From Sorex araneus (taxonomy: Eukaryota > Chordata > Mammalia > Eulipotyphla > Soricidae): 64,000 nt of DNA. Position numbers and translations under genes: made by a program. Shown one piece after another: positions 11,401 to 24,300 of this stretch. Within the stretch, counting starts at the first letter, position 1. Each line of letters begins with the position of its first letter. The stretch covers positions 82,369,126 to 82,433,125 of the forward strand of contig NC_073305.1 of assembly GCF_027595985.1 (NCBI RefSeq), read 5' to 3'. The notes beneath the pieces are model-generated. The model searched no databases. It worked only from the letters and a program-made list of their open reading frames with translations, and was not told where the DNA came from.

Positions 11401-14400
11401 TTTCCCTGATACTCAGTGTTGAGAAACATTTTTTTCCCTTATTCTTGTTAGCCAAGAAATGATACATTATTTTTTAGCATGGGGGCTTCCCAATAATGCT
11501 AGGAGACTTTTCAACTGATCTTTTTTTTATGGAATGTCATTTTATTTATTTTTAATTTTCATTTTAAAAATTTTAATAGTGAATCACCATGAGGTACAGT
11601 TACATACTTACAAACTTTCATGTTTGTGTTTCAGTTACACAATGATCGAGTACCCATCCCTTCACCAGTGCCCATTCTCCACCACCAATGGTCCTACCAT
11701 CCCTCCCACCACCCCTATCCCATCCCCCCCACTCCACCCTGCCTCTGTGGCAGGGCATTCCCTTTTGTTCTCTCTCTCCTTTTGGGTGTTGTGGTTTGCA
11801 ATAGAGGCATTGAGTGGCCATTGTGTTCGATCTATAGTCTATACATTGGGCATGTATCTCCGAAACTTAGCGGGTCCTTCGAACACCCTTTACTTGGTGT
11901 TCCTTTCTCTATCAGAGCTGTATTTTTCTGCAAGGTCAGCTTCCAAGCTATGGAGCCAACCTTCTGGTATTATATACTACTATTCTTGGGTGGGCTGGAG
12001 CGATAGCACAGCGGTTGGGCATTCGCCTTTCACGCAGCTGAACCGAGTTCGATTCCTTCGCCCCTCTCGGAGAGCCCAGCAAGCTAAGCTACCGAGAGTA
12101 TCGAGCCGGCGTGGCAGAGCCTGGCAAGCTACCCGTGCATATTGGATATGCCAAAAACAGTAACAATAAGTCTCTCAATGAGAGACGCTACTGGTGCCCG
12201 CTTGAACAAATCGATGAGCAATGGGATGACAGTGACAGTGATTCTTGGGTATTAGTCTCCTACTCTGTTAGTTTATATTCCACAGATAAGTGCAATATTT
12301 CTATGTCTGTCCCTCTCTTTCTGGCTCATTTCACTTAGCACGATACTTTCCATGTTGATCCACTTATATGCAAAGTTCATGACTTCATCCTTTCTAACAG
12401 CTGCATAGTATTCCATTGTATAGATGTACCAAAGTTCCTTTAACCAGTCATCTGTTTTTGGGCACTCAAGTTTTTTCCAGATTCTGGCTGTTGTAAACAG
12501 TTCTGCAATGAACATACAAGTGCAGATGTCATTTCTACTATACTTTTTTGCATCTCGAGATATATTCCCAGAAGTGGTATTGCTGGGTTCAATGGGAGCT
12601 CAATGTCTAATATTTTGCAAAGCATCCATTCTGTTTTCCAAAAGGGCTGAACCAGTCGACATTCCCACCAGCAGTAAACGAGAGTCCCTTTTCCCCAACA
12701 TCCGCACCAACACCGGTTGCTTTTGTTCTTTTGGATGTGGGCCAGTCTCTATGGTGTGAGATGATATCTCATTGTTGTTTTGATCTGCATCTCCCTGATG
12801 ATTAGTGATGAAGAGCATTTTTTCATGTGCCTTTTGGCCATTCAGACATCTTCTTTGAGAAGGTTTTTATTTATTTCATTTCCCCATTTTCTAATGGTGT
12901 TGAATGTTTTCTTCTTGTAGAGTTCAACCAATGCCTTGTATATCCTTGATATTAACCCCCTATCAGGTGGGTGTTGTGTGAATATACTTTCCCATTCTGT
13001 AGACTGTCTTTGTATTTTAGCCCTTGTTTCTTTTGAGGTGCAGAAGATTCTTAGTTTAAGATAGTCCCATTTGTTTATCTGTTTCCATTTGCTTGACCAG
13101 TGATGTGTCATCTTTGAAGATACCTTTAGCTTCAATATGGCTTTCCACTGATCTTGGGCAATGAGGCCAGCTATTCAATGAGAGGGATGCTGAGACTTAG
13201 GTCTTGCAGTGCCAGGATTACTTGTGTAACCTTGGCAGTGATCATATCTAAGATCCATCTGGCAGCAGTTTTCTGAAGACCATGTGTTGGCCATTTATGA
13301 CGGTTGGCCTCATAAAAAGCATTTGCCTTAACCCTTGCATAATCTCTTCAAAAGCTCCAAAAAGGCACATTCTTAACTTATATATTTTCAGATATACACA
13401 ATCAAGTTGCAGTTCTTGATCAGATGAATCAGAGCTTAAATTTTATAAAGACCGCAGCTAATATTTTGGGGTGTTTTTTTGGGGGGACAAGGCACACTTG
13501 GCAGTGTTCAGGGCTTAGTTCTGCCTCTGTGCTCAAGGCTCACATCTTGTGGTGCTTGGAGGATTATATGTGGTGCTGGGGATTGATACAGGGTCAGCCT
13601 TGTCTAACCTGCTACATACTATCTCTCTGATGCCCCCAGATAATATCTGTGCCCATTAAAACATGAGAAACCTACTCTCCTCAATAAAATATTTCTCACA
13701 TATTTAAGTCACTAAAAAATGTCAAATTCTAATAAATGAAATAAGCTCAAATGTTATTTCTTTACTTTCCTTTCTCTCTCTCTCTTTTTTTAAAGTAAGA
13801 GTTTTGCCTTTCTGAGATTCAACTCCTGACTCTTTCATTGGATTCTGTGTATTTCATTTTTAGTGCAGCGGGTAGGGTGTTTCCTTTGCACTCGGTCGAC
13901 CTGGGTTTGGTAGAACATTTTGTAGTCAGGGTGCCTAACGCCATGTCCACTCCTCATTTAAGATCCCTGGATGAAGATTCAGACAAAATGTTTATTTTTG
14001 CTTTGTTGAGGTCATCCATTTTGTTCCTCTATACCACCAGTGAGTGAAATCACAGTTTCTTATTTCTTTAAACATATTGCTCTATGAATTTTCAAATGAT
14101 GCACACCCCAATCTTCTATAATGCTGCACTGCTGTGCTACTTTGAAAAAATCAGAGATCCATATATCATATTCTTAGTTTTTATTTATTTATTTATTTAT
14201 TTATTTTGGGGGATGGAGCTATAGCACAGCGGTTGGGCATTCACCTTTCACTCAGCTGTCCCGTGTTCGATTCCTCCACCCCTCTCAGAGAGCCCGGCAA
14301 GCTACTTAGAGTATTGAGCCCGCACGGAAGAGCCTGGCAAGCTACCTGTGCGTATTGGATATGCCAAAAACAGTAACAATAAGTCTCTCAATGAGAGACT

Positions 14401-15305
14401 TTACTGATGCCCGCTCGAACAAATCGATGAGCAATGAAATGACAAGACAGTGACAGTGATTTATTTTGAATTGTAATTTAAAATACACCATTTAAAAATC
14501 ACACAGGCCACTCACATATATGAAAGTAGACACTTTAAACACATTTTAAATCTTATTTTCATAAAGTTGTTCACAATATACAGATGGTTTAATACTTAAA
14601 TACTTGCACTTTAGTTTATAAACTGAACAACAAAAAATTTTCTAGATGTCTTCCCTCCTAGATTCCACCCCACACCTCCAGGGAAGTGAAAACCCAAAGA
14701 TACATAGCCAGAACCCAGAAATCATGTGTCATTTAGTGGTCAAGTATGATCCCCCGAGTGGTATGGTCCCTCCTTTTGCTGCACAGACTCAGAGGAAAGG
14801 GCTCAGGAAGACTTTTGAGGTGGTTTATGATTCAGGAGTCCAGTGTCTATAAACATTGACTAAACATGTTCAACCAACAGGGACATGATTTCTGAGTGGG
14901 TGTATCTTTTAGACCATCATTTTTCAACTGGTGGCCAGTTGGTAAATATTTTTTGCTCTGTAGTTCACATGGTTTTGGTTACGATTACTTACCACTGCTC
15001 TTCCGAAGGAAGCGAACAACTCAGAAATGAATGAGTTGGTTGAATTCTAATGCAACTTTGTTTTCAAAAAAGGCAGGTGACCAACCTAGAGCCATCCCTG
15101 ATCTCAGGTGTGGGACTAACTCAGAGCTGTGATTCATGACTGATGTTTTCTATTTCTATTTTCAGTGATTCTTCCATTTTGATGTCTCCAAACACAGTTC
15201 AGAATTTCTCTCTTAAAATGTGCACTAGTCTCATGCGTTGTCCCAGGAGAATATTAAAAATAAGTTCCAATGGCATTTCTGTCTATGCATAGGATTTTTT
15301 GTGCA

Positions 15306-15343
<38 letters not shown>

Positions 15344-18300
15344 CCTATGCCAAAGATAATAATAACTACTTGTTTGGGGAAGGGTATTATAGAATAGGCA
15401 GTTGGCAAACTGGGACTTCCTGTTCATATGGCTTAGTATTGGTATTCTGCAGCAGATGTGACTTTGAAAGTGTAAAATAGAAACACATAATGCAATACTC
15501 AAATGAATCAGTCTATGTTCAATTTTAGCAAATGTATTCTTCCATTTAAAACAAGAATTACATGATAAAAACTTCTTTTGTCATTTCTTAGGACACAGAA
15601 GCACATTCAGTTCAACCATTTAGAGAAACTGTTAAAATTCATGAATATGCTGCAAAGCAAGAGACCATTATTGAGAGATTGTTGCGGAAGTGTCCAAAGG
15701 ATCTGTCCTGTGTCCTTAAGAAGATCCAGCAGTCTCCCCGGATCCCGGGAAACATTGCTGTCATCGTGGACCTCTTACACAACATCTCTACCTCAGCTGC
15801 CTTCCGGGGCAGTGTTGATGAGACTAAGATGCAGGTGAGTGGCTCTGAAGATTTGGTAGAACATTTTTATAGTAGAAAAGAGTTGCAGCTTAGTTTAAGT
15901 GTTCTTTTCTCTTTTTGAGCACTAAAATCCTGTCTTTCACCAAAATATTTTTATACTTGATCTTAGCCTAAAGGCCAAGAAGCTAGCACTTAAGTATCTT
16001 CAATGCCTAGTATAGGCATATTTAATTCCTCAAAGAAAGACTAAAAACCTAATGGAAAAATTGAATGCATACACATAACAAAGATTTAGGGAAAACACAT
16101 ACCAAGTACTGGATTGGACACTGGTAAATGCTTTTCCAATGTAGATTTTGGTTTCTGGAAACCCATCAGAACCATTCTAGAGAAGGATTTCTCTTACTTT
16201 TGATTGTGAATCAGAAAAGTAGCTAAAATGGATGATAGCCAAGTATAACTGCTGCAAAAATGAGAAACAGAGCAGAATCCATTAATTTGCTTCTGAGCCC
16301 AGAATGAAAAGTGGGTATCAGGCATGAGAGTCAATTCCTCATTTACCAGCTTCTGCTGCAGGCTACTGCACAGTTGGGATTTCATAGACATTAACGTGTC
16401 AAGAACATAGACATTTCTTACTCTCACCAGAGTAAGAAAACTCCTGATTTCACCCAGGTGTGATGTAGAACTGACCATGGGGATGAGCACATTGTAAGAA
16501 AGGAAGGATGCCCACTTCCTGTCTTACAGGAAGACATTTTATAAACGCAAGCAGGGTGCTTTTCTTGTAGCTCTGTGCTCCAATGCAAGCTTCGGTGATA
16601 TTGGAGACACCTGTATTTCATGTTGAAACTTATTTGTTTAGGTCTGGCGTGAGAGCTGAGATTTTTGAGTCTCTCATATCTTCCCAGGGATGCCTAGGAA
16701 GCACACTTATAAAAGCCAATCTTGAATATTCTGGTAGATTCAGAGAATGGTTCAGTCCTAATGCAGATTCTTTATTGGCAGAGTTACAGTGTCATGGCCA
16801 ACCACATTCTTAACAGCAAAAGCATCTCCAATTGGACCTTCATTCCTGACCGAAACAGCAGCTATGTCTTGCTACACTCAGTCAATTCCTTCGCCAGGAA
16901 TTTATTTGTGAAAAAACATCCCATCGATATATTGGATGCCTTCATTCATACTCTGGGCACAACCATATCTAGAGAGAACAATGGAAAGAATTTAACTTTT
17001 TCCATGAGAGTGAATGACACAGACCACAAGGTCACTGGGAGGGTGATGATCAGCAGAGAAGAACTCCAGAAGTTGCCTTCCCCATCTCAGGTGGTCAGCA
17101 TTGCTTTTCCCACCCTTGGGGCCATCTTGGAAGCCAGTCTTTTGGAAAACAACACCGTGAATGGACTTGTCCTGTCTGTCATTTTGCCCAAGGAACTTCA
17201 GATGATCTCCCTGAGCTTTGAAAAGATCAGTAATTCTGAGGAAAGGAGGACACAGTGTGTTGGCTGGCACTCCTTGGAGAGCAGATGGGACCGGCAGGCC
17301 TGCACAATGATTCAAGAAAACTCCCAGCAGGCTGTTTGCAAATGTAGGCCAAGCAATTTGTTTACCTCTTTCTCAATTCTTATGTCACCCCACATCTTGG
17401 AGAGCCCAATCCTGACGTACATAACCTACATCGGGCTAGGCATTTCTATTTGCAGCTTGATCCTTTGCTTGTCCATTGAGGCCTTGGTTTGGAGCCAGGT
17501 GACAAAGACAGAGATTTCTTATTTACGCCACCTGTGCATTGCTAATGTGGCAGCCACGCTCCTGATGGCTGATGTGTGGTTTGTCGTGGCTTCTTTTCTT
17601 AGTGGTCCAGTGGCACACCACAATGCCTGCGTGGCAGCAACATTTTTCGTTCACTTCTTTTACCTTGCTGTGTTTTTCTGGATGCTTGCCAAGGCACTCC
17701 TGATCCTCTACGGAATCTTGATCGTTTTCCACACACTGCCCAAGTCAGTCTTGGTGGCATCTCTCTTTTCTGTGGGCTACGGGTGCCCTTTGATCATTGC
17801 TGTTATCACAGTTGCAGTCACTGAGCCTGGCAAAGGCTACCTGCGGCCTGAGGCCTGTTGGCTCAATTGGGACATGACCAAGGCCCTCCTGGCCTTTGTA
17901 GTCCCTGCTCTGGCCATCGTGGTTGTCAATCTCATCACAGTCACACTGGTGATTGTCAAGACGCAGCGAGCTGCCGTTGGCAGCTCCATGTTCCAAGAAG
18001 TGAGAGCCATTGTGCGAATCAGTAAGAATATCGCCATCCTTACGCCTCTTTTAGGATTGACGTGGGGATTCGGAATAGCCACCGTTGTCAACGATCGTTC
18101 CCTGACCTTCCACGTTATTTTCTCTTTGCTCAATGCATTTCAGGTAAGCACAATGCAACCGACCAAGCTTAAAATGAGAGAACTCAGGAAGAAGTTTTGT
18201 GATGTGGGGCTTAGCGTATCACATTTTGACTCAATAGTCTAAAAGACAGTGAATGTAGAATAGCATATTAAGTAAGGAAATAAGTCATTCCAGAAAGACC

Positions 18301-21300
18301 TAAGTTCAAATTTCAACTGTTTTATTCAAGAGTATATGACATTCTTTTGAGATATTTCCTTAAGTTTTCCAAGCTATCTTTTCCCTATCTACGGGAAATT
18401 GTAGAAAAATGAAATAAAATAGTGAATGGGACAGCATCAAATATTAAAATATCCTAAAGATGCTTAGTCAAAAACTGAATTGCTACTGTTAGGAATTTAA
18501 ATAATGTCATCTCTCCACAAATCTAAAAAGGGATCTGGAAGTACTGAAATACATGTTTATTCATTTAAAGATTCTTAAAACAAATAGCATTACAAAATGT
18601 ATACATTTTATTGGTTTGTAAAAGTATAGCAGATTTCATGTATACATGGTTGTAAATCAATATCTGCATATACTATATTGTATATGCTGAAATGAACAAA
18701 TTCATTATATTTTTCTCTATTTAAAATTCTTTGTTACCATTGACAACCATCAGAAATTCATGGAGAAAGTCATACATGCTACCATTAAGTGGCCATTTTC
18801 CTCTATTATTCCACTTCTATTGCTAACCAAAGTTCATATTACTCCTGACTAGTTTCAATGCTTATATATAAGGATATTTTTCCATAATATAGGGGTTACA
18901 CTACAGTGTGATGTTCATCTATTCCTATTTCCATGTTGGGTGGATTTAAATCAGCCAGACTGGGAATATTTAACCATGAAGGTGGTGAATGCTGCAGATG
19001 AGAATTGCCAAATGTTATTTACCAGTCTGTGAGAGGATCAGGGCAACGTTGGACTGAGTGGAGAAATAGGAGGGTCATATATCTAGCAACTGAGGTGGGG
19101 ATAGTAAACTTAGCTTTAAGAAGTGGGACAAGTGGAGTTTAAGGACAGATTAGGAAGAAGGACAGCTGATACTGATGCTGATGAAGAGAAGACTGAGAGC
19201 AGTGATTCGTTAGCACATCAGGTTGGGGAAAAATACTGGTAAGGAGTTTTTGGTCCTAGCCCTATGGGTAGTGCTTCCATTATTTTTTCCCTACATGTTT
19301 ATTTTATCTTTGTTTATGAATTTTAAACAGCTGATTATATAGATTTTTTGTTAATTATATCATCACCTTTGCAATGCCAGAATATAAAAGGCATCTGCTT
19401 ATGCCTTTTATATCCATTGGTTTTACTTATTTATTTAAGATAATTAATTTTTACTTATTTATTTATGACTTTTTTGGGTCATACCCAGCGATGCTCAGGC
19501 CTTACTCCTGGCTCTGCACTTAGGAATTAGTACTAGAAAAGTGCTTGGGGGACCATATTGGATGCCGGGGATTGAACCTGGGTCGGCTGCATGCAAGGCA
19601 AGCGTCCTCCCCACTGTACTATCACTCTAGCCCTTATCCATTGGTTTTAAAGCTTCACCACTGTCTTTAGCAGAAGTATTGTTAATTGGTCACATGCTGC
19701 CTTGACTGCTCACTGTGTCAATCGATGACATCTGGTTGGAATCTTTTCTTAAAGAAGTGTTTGTGGACAGATCAAGTGTAAGGACCCATAGCACTTTTCT
19801 AGTAGGAGAGAAGTAAATATCTTGACCCTTTTGGCTGCTGTGATTATAAAGTACCATTGACTGAGTGTATGATGGAGAACAGAAATGTATTTCTTAAGGT
19901 TCTTGAGGGGCTGGAGTGATAGCACGGCGGTAGGGCATTTGCCATGCATGCGGCTGACCCAGGTTTGATTCTTCCACCTTTCTCGGAGAGTCCTGCAAGC
20001 TATGAGAGTATCTCGCTCCCATGGCAAAGCCTGGCAAGCTACCCATGGCATATTCAGTATGCCAAAAACAGTAACAACAAGTCTCAAAATGGAGATGTTA
20101 TTGGTGCCCGCTTGAGCAAATCTATGAGCAACGGAGTGACAGTGACAGTGATGGTTCTTGAGGCTGAGAAAATCTAAGGTCAAAGTTCATGCAGAATTCA
20201 TGTCAGGAGAACCTGTTTCCTGACTATCTACTTGCTATTGCCTCACATGGTGGAAAGGACAAGGGGATAAATGCTCTGTGTTCTCTTTAATTCTGTTTTT
20301 GATAAAGCCACCCTTATAAGGCCCATCTTACAAAGGTGGGCTCACTTCACAAAGGCCCACCTCCATATACCATTACATTGGGTATTAGAATTTAATATAA
20401 TTTTAGGGAGCAGAGGGTAACACAAACATTCAGTCTAAAGCATATATCTTGAAATTTTGGAGAGAACCTTGATATTTTCTTGCTCAAAGTGTGCTTTTTT
20501 TTCTACTAAAGCAGAAAAACTACACAAATTTTACTTGATCAAATAACATAATTTATAAATCAATAATTTATTCAAATTTTCTGAATGAAACTGTATGACT
20601 TTTTATGTGGTAGGAGGGACCAACAAAATAATTACCAAGTGGAAGATTTTCCTGATCCAAGCAGAAGATTATCTTACAGTTATAATAATTATTACATTAT
20701 ATAATTAAATAATTATTAATATTGGTTAATGAATGCAGGTTGCAAATAAAGCAATACAACATACTCAGACATATACACAGGTGGTGTACACAGACACCAT
20801 ATTTATTGAGCATTTATTTTCTGTCAAGTATTATGTTAAATGTTGCAGACATATATATATTCTCATGAAGTTAACCATCTTAGAAATAGAGAAATTTGTT
20901 TGAATCCTTTAGCTAAAGAATTATATATTAACAAAGGAACAGAATTATACTGTAATTCTCAGATGTTTGAAAAATTTAACTCCTGAGAGAAATTTATGGA
21001 TGTTCTGGTTTAACATATATTCCTACAACATACCAAGGATTGAGATGTATTTTGAATCATCAGAAATGCTAGGTTGCAATAATGGACCGTACTGGCAACA
21101 TTTCTCCAAACTCACAGTGAGGGATCTCAGTGGTTATCTTGTAGGCTACTAGTGTCACACAAAAGCTATAGGAGCACTCTAGGATTTGCGTTACTTGTTG
21201 GGTAGGGTGAATGAAGATGTGTATTTTAGTATATGGGGATAATCAACAGAACATGTGGTCTCATGATAGTCCCCGTGGTGTCCTCTACCTCTCAGCCGGG

Positions 21301-24300
21301 CTTTTCTACATCCTGGAACCTGGGTTGTTGGTATTGTTCCTTCTGACGGCCAACTGGTTATTACGTGTGTATGGTGCCTTTTGTTAATAAACCTACATAG
21401 CTTAGCAGGCCTGGGTAAAGGCTCACATTCAACTATGCGACCAGAGCAGTTGAACAAGGAGATTAATCAACCAAAGGTCATTATCTCACTTGCCTTCCGA
21501 GGTAAACCAAGACCTGGGTAACCACACTTTCAAGAAAAATTTTGTCTAATAAATGTTATGATTGCACTTTGAAAGTTAAATCTCTCAGCTTCCTTTCCTT
21601 AAAAAAAAAACACCTGAAAACTCAGATGGATGATAATTATAGAAAGGCAGGCTCCTTTTGATTGATTGGAATCTTTCTTTGTATGGACAATAAGGCATGA
21701 GCTAATTGATTCTCTCTTTCTCTCTCTCTCTCTGGATTATATTTGAATCATAAATTTCTGGGCACTCACTGAGTGCTTAGAATTTCAATCATTTTCTTGG
21801 GAGGGAAACAACCAGCAGTACAAAGGACTTCCTCCTGACTCTGCAGTCAGAGGTCACTTCTGGCAGAGCTTGGGTGGACCCTATGTGGTGCCAGGCATTG
21901 AAACTCGGTTGGTTTCATGCAAGGAAAATGTCTTAGCGCTGTACTGTCTCCCGAGCCCCTTCAATCTATTTTGTGTCTTTGTTTTCCTAAGTAACAATGT
22001 CCTTGATTTTTTTTTTCCTGGCAAGTTATGTAGTGTTCTTGGGTTGTGGAAAGGGGAAAGGAGGTATAAGATGTTCTTGGAAGCTAAGATGATCTATTTT
22101 TGTTTTTTACTGTGGGAGTTTCTTTCCTTACTGATTGTCCAGGGACAAGAAGGCAATTTCTTGCCTATCTTGTTTTTTGATTTGATTTGGATTTTGTTTC
22201 TGGGACACATCTGGTAGGTTTTATTTTGGGGTGTGTATGTGTGGGGGGAGAGGTTACTGTGTGGGGGTGTACTTGCTCTGGGTCTAAAAATTACTTCTTG
22301 TGGTTCTTGAGGGACCATGTAATGCTAGAAACTGAGGCTGGACCTCTGCTATGCAGGTATGCGCTCAGCTAGTTGAGCTCTCTCTCTGGTTCCAAGGGGG
22401 CTTACCTGGGAGAAAGATTAGTCAGTGAAGCTTGAGATTTTCCTTTTCCTTTTTTCAGTCTGGGGATTGAACCTTGGACCTCATGGTGTCAAGGCAGGCA
22501 CACTACTATGGGAACCATATCCCCGGACCTTCTTGCCTAACTCTTTCTTGAATCACAAATTTTGGTTAGATGCAAACCTCCTGATAAATGCCCAAACACT
22601 TTCATTTTGACAAATAAAATTAAATTCCTGAACAGTTGTGTAAGAATTAAGGATCTTGGTCTATTTAGTTACTTAGCCCAAGTGTTTAGTCATCGGAGTA
22701 TACAAAATATCTAGATGAGTGGTTGGCATATAGAAGAGGCTTTTTATTTGTTGATTGGAGGAATCCCAGTGTTGTGATTAAAATGAGTCAAACATTTAAG
22801 AACATAGTTTTCTTTTTTTTTTAAAAATCATTTTATCAGTTCCAAAATGAATGCTGGTATTTATTATTATAGTCCTCATTATTCTTATGTAAATGGATTT
22901 TCTTCACTCTTCACTTTCTCAGGGGTTCTTCATTTTGGTGTTTGGAACAATCCTGGACCCAAAGGTAATGTACAATCCTCTTGTATTTTTTTTTCTGCAT
23001 CATCAACACCTGGCCCTGAAATATTCACTAGTAAAATAACTTATTGGAGTCTCAGCTCCACCATTTATATAGACACATGTCCAGGGCCTTGTGGCTCTCT
23101 ATAATGCAAGAAATTTCTCTCATCTTTCAAGCTCTTATCAGGTGAAGCATCTTGTGAACATTAGGTTTAAGATAATTTGAAGGGATTCCTATTTTTAGCT
23201 TTATAAATGAGGAAGTAGACTAAGTGATAAAGTAGCCTGCCTAAAATCTGTTCAGAAACTGACTCTTAACTAGCTGAAACAGAGAAGGCATTTATTAAAT
23301 CTCACACTATCATCTTTGGGAAGGTCTCTTTTTGGTTTCTCAGTGTGGGTGCCCCACCCCAAAAGAATCATCCCCAATCTGTGGCACAGTACTGCCTCAC
23401 AAGAGACACCACTGCTTCGCTGGGCCTGCCGGACCCAAGGAACATAATGGGTGCAAATGTCCAGTTGTTGCTTCCGCTGTCTTGGAAGTCACCTTCCACC
23501 TGCTACATGTTTGATGGGCTGCACCCAGGTCCTAAAACAGCACCTAAGCTGTAAGGGAGATGGGGTGACTTGAGTTCCTGGCTTCTATACTGAAGACATT
23601 GGGTGCAAAGAGGAGAGTTCTCCAGAAAACCCAAAGTGTGTAAAGGTGGAAGGTGAGGAAAGCAAATAAAATCTCAACAAATAAAGCATCCAATGTTCAC
23701 TCTCTCCAGTAGCTATGATTAGTCTCTGTGGGGTGCCATACCTGGCAGTGCTTTAAGGATTATATATGGTGCCAAAGGTGGAACTGAAAAAAAAAAGTGA
23801 AACTGGGCGTGGCCAAGTGTAAGGAAATCACCATGATCCCTGTTTTCTCTCCCTGACTCCTCCTTTTAAAACTGGATTATCTCTCTATAAAAAGTTTGAA
23901 TAAAGTGACACACTGTGGGAAATACTAAATGATCCAAATGATCCAAATGTGTTTTTAAAAATATTTCCAAAGCTATGGCAAGGTTTCTTCAAATTTATAG
24001 GAAATCATATTTCCTATCCTGGGTTTTGTGAATAATGTCCCTGACCTTGAGTCTTTAATACCAGCTCCTGTCTCTGCTTTGTTCCCACCTTCCCTGACAG
24101 CTTTTTTCTGTTACTGATCCACTTCCCAGCCCAGCCATAGCACTGGACTGGAAAATAAAATAATCTTTTCCAGATTTAGGTGCATTTGTCAATTTCTAGA
24201 GGCTTTAATTCTTAACTCCTTTTATTAATTTAGATAAGAGAAGCCTTAAAGGGACGAATAACCTCTGCGAAATGGATCTCCAGAATGTCTGAGGTAAAAT

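Larger units (their letters stand above)
9845..15591 (+). other. ADGRF2 intron 3
   Basis: 5.7 kb dominated by two antisense L1 fragments with SINEs inserted in them, further SINEs and a TA microsatellite. The stretches 9845-10260, 13155-13465 and 14470-15300 show nothing I can name. Confidence 0.7.
18144..22922 (+). other. ADGRF2 intron 5
   Basis: 4.8 kb with a type A and a type B SINE and two or three worn SINE pieces. The stretches 18420-19410, 20165-21795 and 22560-22920 hold nothing I can name apart from AT-rich runs. Confidence 0.7.
22965..24233 (+). other. ADGRF2 intron 6
   Basis: 1.3 kb with a MIR relic and a worn SINE. The moderately GC-rich stretch 23330-23560 is open in some frames but has no recognisable domain, so I do not call a gene. 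Confidence 0.6.

Noticed and set aside
11534-12163. 209-codon plus-strand open frame
   Set aside because: It is the reverse strand of an L1 3' end with a SINE inserted; the real L1 coding sense is minus and decayed.
16722-16781. Methionine at 16722 as an independent start for the large ADGRF2 exon
   Set aside because: The first 20 codons lie in the intron before a good acceptor, and the ADGRF4 exon begins at the equivalent of 16782.
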